Positions 5,992 to 9,859 of a DNA stretch of 9,859 nt are shown here, one piece after another. Each line of letters starts with the position of its first letter. Position 1 is the first letter of the stretch. The position numbers and the translations under genes are program-made. The notes below the pieces were generated by a model, which was not told where the DNA came from, ran no database searches, and was given only the letters and a program-made list of their open reading frames with translations. Source of the DNA: Rhodoferax sp. (GTDB taxonomy: Bacteria > Pseudomonadota > Gammaproteobacteria > Burkholderiales > Burkholderiaceae_C); the NCBI GenBank assembly GCA_028711355.1, contig JAQTSL010000121.1, positions 1 through 9,859 of the forward strand, read 5' to 3'.

Positions 5992-6612
5992 ATGCTCGAC
6001 CGGGACGGCTTTAGGCCGAACGTCGGCATCGTCTTGCTCAACCAGAAAAATCAGGTGTTTTGGGGCAAGCGTATCCGTACGCACTCCTGGCAATTTCCGC
6101 AGGGTGGCATCGATCGGGGCGAAACCCCGGAGCAAGCCATGATCCGGGAGCTGCACGAAGAAGTTGGGCTACAGCGCGAACACATTCGCATTGTGGCCCG
6201 CACCCGTGACTGGTTGCGCTACGAGGTGCCAGACCGTTTCATCCGCCGCGACTCACGCGGTTTTTACAAAGGCCAGAAACAGATCTGGTTTTTGCTACAG
6301 TTGCTCGGTCACGACTGGGACCTGAACTTGCGTGCCACCAACCACCCGGAGTTTGACGCTTGGCGCTGGAACGACTACTGGGTGCCACTGGAGGCGGTGG
6401 TCGAATTCAAGCGCGAGGTCTATGTGATGGCACTCAACGAGTTGGCGCGCTTTCTGCCGCGCAGCGACCAGCGCAATCGCTATCTGCGCCAGGGCATCCG
6501 GCCAGTGCTGAACGAAACCATCCAAACCGACATGCCCGACGCCAGCTTTGAGCTGCCGCCAGGCGCCACTTATGAACCGCATCAAGGCGTTGGGAGCGAT
6601 CATGAACCCTAA
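5992..6612 (+). CDS. rppH: RNA pyrophosphohydrolase (Nudix family)
   Basis: RppH removes pyrophosphate from the 5' triphosphate end of mRNAs, which opens them to RNase E decay. The protein has 206 residues, longer than the 176 of E. coli but in line with betaproteobacterial forms, which have a C-terminal extension. The N-terminus MLDRDGFRPNVGIVLLNQKNQ and WGKRIRTHSWQFPQGGID are near-invariant in RppH. The Nudix box Gx5Ex7REUxEExGU spans 38-60 (E44, R52, E53, E56, E57). YKGQKQIWFLL (92-102) and FDAWRWNDYW (121-130) follow. I prefer the ATG at 5992, preceded by GGGG at 5981-5984, over the TTG two codons upstream. The tail from about 160 is less conserved. Its last 11 bp overlap the start of the next gene, so the two are probably one operon from the promoter at 5935-5962. 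Confidence 0.97.
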   Translation: MLDRDGFRPNVGIVLLNQKNQVFWGKRIRTHSWQFPQGGIDRGETPEQAMIRELHEEVGLQREHIRIVARTRDWLRYEVPDRFIRRDSRGFYKGQKQIWFLLQLLGHDWDLNLRATNHPEFDAWRWNDYWVPLEAVVEFKREVYVMALNELARFLPRSDQRNRYLRQGIRPVLNETIQTDMPDASFELPPGATYEPHQGVGSDHEP

Positions 6613-7108
6613 ACCCAGCTTGACGTTTAGCAGATTTCTGAAAACCGCCTTTTGCATTCTTGCGCTTTCAATCGCTGGCACCAGCGCTGCCCAGATTCCA
6701 CAGGACAACCCCGACTGGGAAGAATCCAAAGCGCCAGCGCCTCCGGCTTTCAGTGCCGACAAGATGCTGGCGCTTGACATGCCGCCTTTTGTGAGCCTGA
6801 AATTTGGCATCGACCCGGCCACGATCTCAATCACCCCGGACGGCATCGTGCGCTATGTGGTGGTGGCGCGCAGCCAAAGTGGCGCTGTCACCGCGTTTTA
6901 CGAAGGCATTTTGTGTGCGCGCGGCGAGGTCAAACGCTACGCACGCAGCCAGAGCGACGGTACTTGGCGCAATGAGGACAAGCCAGCCTGGCGCCCCCTC
7001 AACGACAACCAGCCGTCACGCCACGCGCTGGTGTTTGCGCGTCAGGGCGCGTGTGACGCCAGCACAGCAGCCAGTTCAGTGGCTGACATCGTGCGCAAGA
7101 TGAAATAG
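6602..7108 (+). CDS. Secreted CNP1-like family protein of unknown function
   Basis: A 168-residue exported protein. The N-terminus has basic residues, a hydrophobic core (AFCILALSIAG, 16-26) and a likely signal peptidase I site after TSAA (27-30), so the mature protein should be periplasmic. The mature part begins NPDWEES and carries VSLKFGIDPATISITPDGIVRYVVVA (64-89, beta-rich), AVTAFYEGILCARGEVKRYA (95-114) and ARQGACDASTA. This layout, with the YEGIxC segment, matches the CNP1-like uncharacterised family (Pfam CNP1), named after a neisserial protein; function is not known. Cys105 and Cys151 could form a disulfide. I chose ATG 6602 because GGGAG lies at 6592-6596; an in-frame ATG at 6572 would add ten residues. 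It overlaps rppH by 11 bp and converges on proB with a 12-bp gap. Confidence 0.78.
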   Translation: MNPKPSLTFSRFLKTAFCILALSIAGTSAAQIPQDNPDWEESKAPAPPAFSADKMLALDMPPFVSLKFGIDPATISITPDGIVRYVVVARSQSGAVTAFYEGILCARGEVKRYARSQSDGTWRNEDKPAWRPLNDNQPSRHALVFARQGACDASTAASSVADIVRKMK

Positions 7109-7120
7109 CCTCAAAACCGA

Positions 7121-8257
7121 CTAGCGGCCCAGCACCATATTGTCCCGGTGCACCATTTCCGGCTCAGCCGCATACCCCAGCAAGACTTCAAATTGGCTAG
7201 ACGGCTTGCGGCAAATCAGCCGGGCCTCTGAGCTGGCGTAGTTGGCCAACCCGCGCGCCACCTCGGTGCCGTCAGCCCCGCGAATGGCAATCACATCGCC
7301 CCGGGAAAAATCGCCGTCCACGCCCGTCATGCCAATCGGCAGCAGACTGGAGCCGCCTTCACGCAACCGCGCCACCGCACCGGCATCCACCATGACCGAT
7401 CCCTTGAGTTGCAGATGGTCGGCAATCCACTGCTTGCGCGCCTGCGTTTTCTGCGTGGGTGCGATCAGCAGCGTACCGATGGCCTGACCCTGGCACAGCC
7501 GGATCAGCGCATCTGGCTCGCGCCCCCAGGCAATCACGGTGGAAGCGCCCGAACCAGCCGCCCGCTTGGCTGCCAAAATTTTGGTGATCATGCCGCCACG
7601 CCCGACGCTGGAGCCCACGCCGCCAGCCATCGCCTCCAGCGCCGGGTCTGCGGCCTGCGCCACTTCAACAAACTCAGCATCCGGGTCTTTGCGCGGGTCG
7701 GCACGGTACAGGCCGCGCTGGTCGGTCAGGATGATCAATGCATCGGCTTCCACCAGGTTGGCCACCAACGCACCCAGGGTGTCGTTGTCGCCAAACTTGA
7801 TTTCATCGTTGACAACGGTGTCGTTTTCGTTGATGACTGGCACCACGCCAAGCTTGAGCAGCGTTAGCAGCGTAGAGCGCGCGTTCAGGTAGCGCTCGCG
7901 GTCGGCCAAATCGGCGTGGGTCAGCAGCACCTGTGCGCTACCCAGGTCGTGTTCGCGCAACTTGGTTTCGTACATCTGCGCCAGACCCATCTGGCCGACG
8001 GCGGCGGCGGCTTGCAGCTCGTGGATCTGCTGCGGTCGGGTGGCCCAGCCCAGGCGCTTCATGCCTTCGGCCACGGCACCGCTAGAGACCATGATGACCT
8101 CGCGCCCCTGGCGCACCAGCACCGACATTTGCCTGCACCATTCGCCAATGGCGACTTCGTCCAACCCTCGGCCATCGTTGGTGACCAAACTGGATCCCAC
8201 CTTGACCACCACACGACGTGCGTCGCGCAGCAAAGAAGCGTCAAATTTATGAAACAT
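7121..8257 (-). CDS. proB: Glutamate 5-kinase with C-terminal PUA domain
   Basis: ProB phosphorylates glutamate to gamma-glutamyl phosphate, the first and feedback-controlled step of proline synthesis in the cytoplasm. The protein has 378 residues. The amino-acid kinase domain covers about 12-265: VVVKVGSSLV (16-25), MVSSGAVAEG (56-65), PVINENDTV (140-148), FGDNDTLGALVA (155-166), LTDQRGLYRADPRKD (177-191) and GRGGMITKI (219-227). A PUA domain, common to bacterial ProB, spans about 284-370 (GSVMVDAGAVARL to GYAAEPEMVH). The ATG at 8255-8257 gives MFHKFDASLLRDARRVVVKVG; no strong ribosome binding site is seen. It lies 40 bp downstream of obgE, as is usual in betaproteobacteria, with a palindromic repeat in the gap. 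No terminator fits in the 12-bp convergent gap with the CNP1-like gene. Confidence 0.98.
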   Translation of the reverse strand: MFHKFDASLLRDARRVVVKVGSSLVTNDGRGLDEVAIGEWCRQMSVLVRQGREVIMVSSGAVAEGMKRLGWATRPQQIHELQAAAAVGQMGLAQMYETKLREHDLGSAQVLLTHADLADRERYLNARSTLLTLLKLGVVPVINENDTVVNDEIKFGDNDTLGALVANLVEADALIILTDQRGLYRADPRKDPDAEFVEVAQAADPALEAMAGGVGSSVGRGGMITKILAAKRAAGSGASTVIAWGREPDALIRLCQGQAIGTLLIAPTQKTQARKQWIADHLQLKGSVMVDAGAVARLREGGSSLLPIGMTGVDGDFSRGDVIAIRGADGTEVARGLANYASSEARLICRKPSSQFEVLLGYAAEPEMVHRDNMVLGR

Positions 8258-8262
8258 TTTCA

Positions 8263-8305
8263 GGCTCTAGCCCTTATTCAATAAGTGCAAGCAGCTATTA
8301 TTTTG
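8263..8305. repeat. Palindromic intergenic repeat across the obgE stop codon
   Basis: The 40-bp obgE-proB gap is almost entirely this element, which on the minus strand includes AATAGCTGCTTGCACTTATT followed by GAATAAGGGCTAGAGCCT. The arms are imperfectly self-complementary: 11 of 17 positions pair by hand count around a TGA centre, with the inner CTTAT/ATAAG intact. Its end runs into obgE, so the last obgE codons (Lys and stop TAA at 8298-8300) are read from the repeat. Sequences of this type (AATAGCTGCT then AAGCGCTAGAGGC) are, from memory, abundant between genes in Comamonadaceae. A related segment is at 4041-4083. Confidence 0.65.
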
Positions 8306-9386
8306 ATATCAACTCGGAGGCATCAGGCGCCACCGCAAAACGTGGGTCCACCACCTCGGGATCCGACTCTGCATGCTGTTGCGCGCTGATGTGCTTAAAG
8401 ACTGCCTTGATCAGACCCTCACAGCCCTCGCGCGTCAGCGCCGATATTTCAAACACCGGGCCCTTGAAGCGCATGCGCTTGACAAAGTCTTTGACCAGTT
8501 TGGCACGGTCTTCGACTGGCACCATGTCGAGCTTGTTGAGCACCAGCCAGCGCGGCTTGTCATACAGCGCCTTGTCGTATTTTTTGAGCTCATTCACAAT
8601 CGCCTTGGCCTGCGCCACGTTGTCCACCGCATCGTCAAACGGTGCCATGTCCACCACATGCAGCAGCAAGCGGGTGCGCTGTAGATGGCGCAAAAACTGG
8701 TGCCCCAGTCCAGCTCCTTCAGACGCGCCCTCAATCAGCCCCGGCAGGTCGGCCACCACAAAGCTTTGCTCTGGCCCCACGCGCACCACCCCCAGATTGG
8801 GGTGCAAGGTGGTGAAGGGATAGTCGGCAATGCGCGGGCGGGCGTTGGAGATGGCAGTAATCAAGGTTGATTTGCCAGCGTTTGGCATTCCCAGCAACCC
8901 GACGTCGGCGAGCACTTTGAGCTCTAATTTAAGGTTGCGCTTTTCACCCGGCCAACCGGGAGTGCGCTGACGTGGTGCCCGGTTGATGGCGCTCTTGTAG
9001 CGCAGGTTGCCAAAACCGCCGTCGCCGCCTTTGGCAATGGTAATGATCTCGCCAGCTTTGAGCAGCTCAAACAGCACCTGACCGGTTTCGGCATCGCTGA
9101 TGATGGTGCCCACTGGCATCTTGAGCGTAACGTCGTCTCCGGCTGCACCAAACATATCCGAACCCATGCCGTGCTGACCACGCGGCGCGTCGTAACGGCG
9201 TGAAAAACGGTAATCAACCAAGGTGTTGAGGTTGGGGTCAGCCACCGCATAGACATGACCACCACGGCCGCCGTCGCCGCCATTGGGGCCGCCAAATTCC
9301 TTGTATTTCTCATGACGAAACGAGACGCAGCCAGCGCCGCCGTCTCCAGCGGAAACATCAATCCAGGCTTCGTCAACGAATTTCAT
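8298..9386 (-). CDS. obgE: Obg-family ribosome-associated GTPase
   Basis: ObgE (CgtA) is an essential GTPase that binds the 50S subunit, acts in its late assembly and links growth to (p)ppGpp. The protein has 362 residues. The glycine-rich Obg fold is at 1-158 (MKFVDEAWIDVSAGDGGAGC, FGGPNGGDGGRGG, AKGGDGGFGN). The G domain follows: G1 GMPNAGKST 166-174, G2 YPFTTLHPN 189-197, G3 DLPGLIEGA 213-221, G4 NKLD 284-287 and G5 SAL 315-317. The ATG at 9384-9386 has AAAAGG about 5 bp upstream and gives the canonical N-terminus. The frame is open a further 68 codons through the upstream repeat array; that extension is not family-like. The C-terminal tail (EVVDPRFAVAPDASELISK) is variable in the family. 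Downstream of rplU-rpmA in most bacteria, here it is separated from rpmA by a hairpin terminator and repeats. Confidence 0.98.
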   Translation of the reverse strand: MKFVDEAWIDVSAGDGGAGCVSFRHEKYKEFGGPNGGDGGRGGHVYAVADPNLNTLVDYRFSRRYDAPRGQHGMGSDMFGAAGDDVTLKMPVGTIISDAETGQVLFELLKAGEIITIAKGGDGGFGNLRYKSAINRAPRQRTPGWPGEKRNLKLELKVLADVGLLGMPNAGKSTLITAISNARPRIADYPFTTLHPNLGVVRVGPEQSFVVADLPGLIEGASEGAGLGHQFLRHLQRTRLLLHVVDMAPFDDAVDNVAQAKAIVNELKKYDKALYDKPRWLVLNKLDMVPVEDRAKLVKDFVKRMRFKGPVFEISALTREGCEGLIKAVFKHISAQQHAESDPEVVDPRFAVAPDASELISK

Positions 9387-9400
9387 GATCGCCTTTTCAG

Positions 9401-9562
9401 TTGGGGACAGAGCTTGCGTAGCTGCGGTCTGTCCCGCAAGGCTTGAACGGTTGGGGACAGAGCAATATTCACTGCGTGTAACTCTTGGTCTGTCCCGCAA
9501 GGTTTGAACAGTTGGGGACAGAGCAACATTCACTGCGTGCAACTCTTGGTCTGTCCCGCAAG
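9401..9562 (-). repeat. Three copies of the GGGACAGA/TCTGTCCC hairpin repeat upstream of obgE
   Basis: Copies lie at 9401-9441, 9451-9502 and 9512-9562, all in one orientation. On the minus strand each reads CTTGCGGGACAGACC, a variable middle, then GCTCTGTCCCCAA, the same arms as the array at 2861-3064. Copies two and three fold with GGGACAGA/TCTGTCCC, a C-C mismatch, CAA/TTG, a small internal loop, TT/AA and CAC/GTG closing a GCA triloop. The first copy, nearest obgE, has a shortened middle (GCT/AGC inner stem). The array ends 14 bp before the obgE start codon, directly at its ribosome binding site. Confidence 0.92.
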
Positions 9563-9574
9563 ATTTTACAAATG

Positions 9575-9599
9575 AAAAACCCCGCGCCACGCGCAGGGT
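9575..9599 (-). terminator. Intrinsic terminator after rpmA
   Basis: On the minus strand ACCCTGCGC (9599-9591) pairs with GCGCGGGGT (9587-9579) around a GTG loop: nine pairs with one T-G wobble, followed at once by TTTTT (9579-9575). It lies 31 bp beyond the rpmA stop and points so as to end the rplU-rpmA transcript before obgE. Only five Ts follow, so read-through is likely in part. Confidence 0.75.
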
Positions 9600-9619
9600 C
9601 TTGCGGCAAGGCGTAGTCC

Positions 9620-9629
9620 GGGGGGGGGG
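9620..9629. other. Run of ten G (C on the coding strand) next to the rpmA stop
   Basis: Ten consecutive G residues begin one base past the rpmA stop codon, outside any coding region. The run has no evident function. Its length may be inexact, because homopolymers of this size are prone to replication slippage and base-calling error; it does not affect the rpmA frame. Confidence 0.8.
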
Positions 9630-9630
9630 C

Positions 9631-9859
9631 TTAAGCCGGGGTCACGCTCACGGTATGGCGATTAAGCGCACCCTTGATGGCAAACGACACGAGGCCTTCG
9701 GTCAAGGCAAACAGGGTGTGATCCTTGCCGATGCCAACATTGTCGCCGGGGTGGAATTGGGTGCCACGTTGACGCACGATGATCGCGCCAGCGCTGATCA
9801 GTTGGCCACCGTACATCTTCACACCCAGCATCTTGGGTTTGGAATCGCGCCCGTTTCGC
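9631..9859 (-). CDS. rpmA: Ribosomal protein L27 (5' end outside window)
   Basis: L27 is a 50S subunit protein near the peptidyl transferase centre. Seventy-five codons are visible, from the right window edge (first complete residues RNGRDSKPK) to the TAA at 9631-9633; about ten N-terminal residues, including the tail that reaches the P site, lie outside. MLGVKMYGGQLISAGAIIVRQRG, FHPGDNVGIGKDHTLFAL and the terminal ALNRHTVSVTPA are diagnostic of the family. The next gene upstream should be rplU (L21). The segment beginning at the internal Met (9831) is not the true start, since the same frame continues into the conserved SKPK before it. Confidence 0.97.
   Translation of the reverse strand, partial: RNGRDSKPKMLGVKMYGGQLISAGAIIVRQRGTQFHPGDNVGIGKDHTLFALTEGLVSFAIKGALNRHTVSVTPA

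Noticed and set aside
5899..6156. N-terminal extension of proS
   Set aside because: It would overlap rppH and its promoter on the other strand, and the canonical ProS start is at 5898.

Overview
The window is ordinary chromosomal core from a betaproteobacterium, most likely Comamonadaceae close to Rhodoferax or Polaromonas. I infer this from the high-GC codon use, from the protein sequences I recognise (RF1, ObgE, ProB, RppH and ProS read like members of that family), from the gene order rplU-rpmA-obgE-proB on one strand and hemA-prfA-prmC on the other, and from the types of short intergenic palindromic repeats. No database search was possible.

Layout. Bases 1-3457 form a plus-strand run: the 3' end of hemA (haem biosynthesis), prfA (release factor 1), prmC (the methylase that modifies the release-factor GGQ glutamine), slyX (small coiled-coil protein) and grxD (CGFS monothiol glutaredoxin). 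prfA and prmC are a functional pair, substrate and modifying enzyme. Bases 3494-5898 are a minus-strand pair: proS (prolyl-tRNA synthetase) followed by a periplasmic lytic transglycosylase whose GTG start overlaps the proS stop. A compact divergent region (5899-5991) separates proS from the plus-strand pair rppH (RNA pyrophosphohydrolase) and a small secreted CNP1-like protein. This pair meets, tail to tail, the minus-strand run rpmA - obgE - proB (ribosomal protein L27, ribosome-associated GTPase, glutamate 5-kinase), which enters from the right edge. The L27 gene is cut by the window end.

The unusual content is in the repeats, not in the genes. Three families of short structured repeats occupy nearly every larger gap. 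(1) Two bipartite two-hairpin elements bracket prfA. (2) A roughly 60-bp hairpin unit is present as a tandem array of three and a half copies between slyX and grxD, and as three copies between rpmA and obgE. Comparing copies shows paired base changes that preserve a stem, and both arrays have the same orientation relative to transcription. (3) A Comamonadaceae-type palindromic element overlaps the obgE stop codon, and a diverged copy appears to lie inside the signal-peptide coding region of the lytic transglycosylase, where it is translated.

I see no mobile-element gene, CRISPR array, tRNA, rRNA or new defence or biosynthetic system. No gene-free stretch exceeds 300 bases; the largest gaps are 2862-3133 and 9387-9630, both filled mainly by family 2 repeats.
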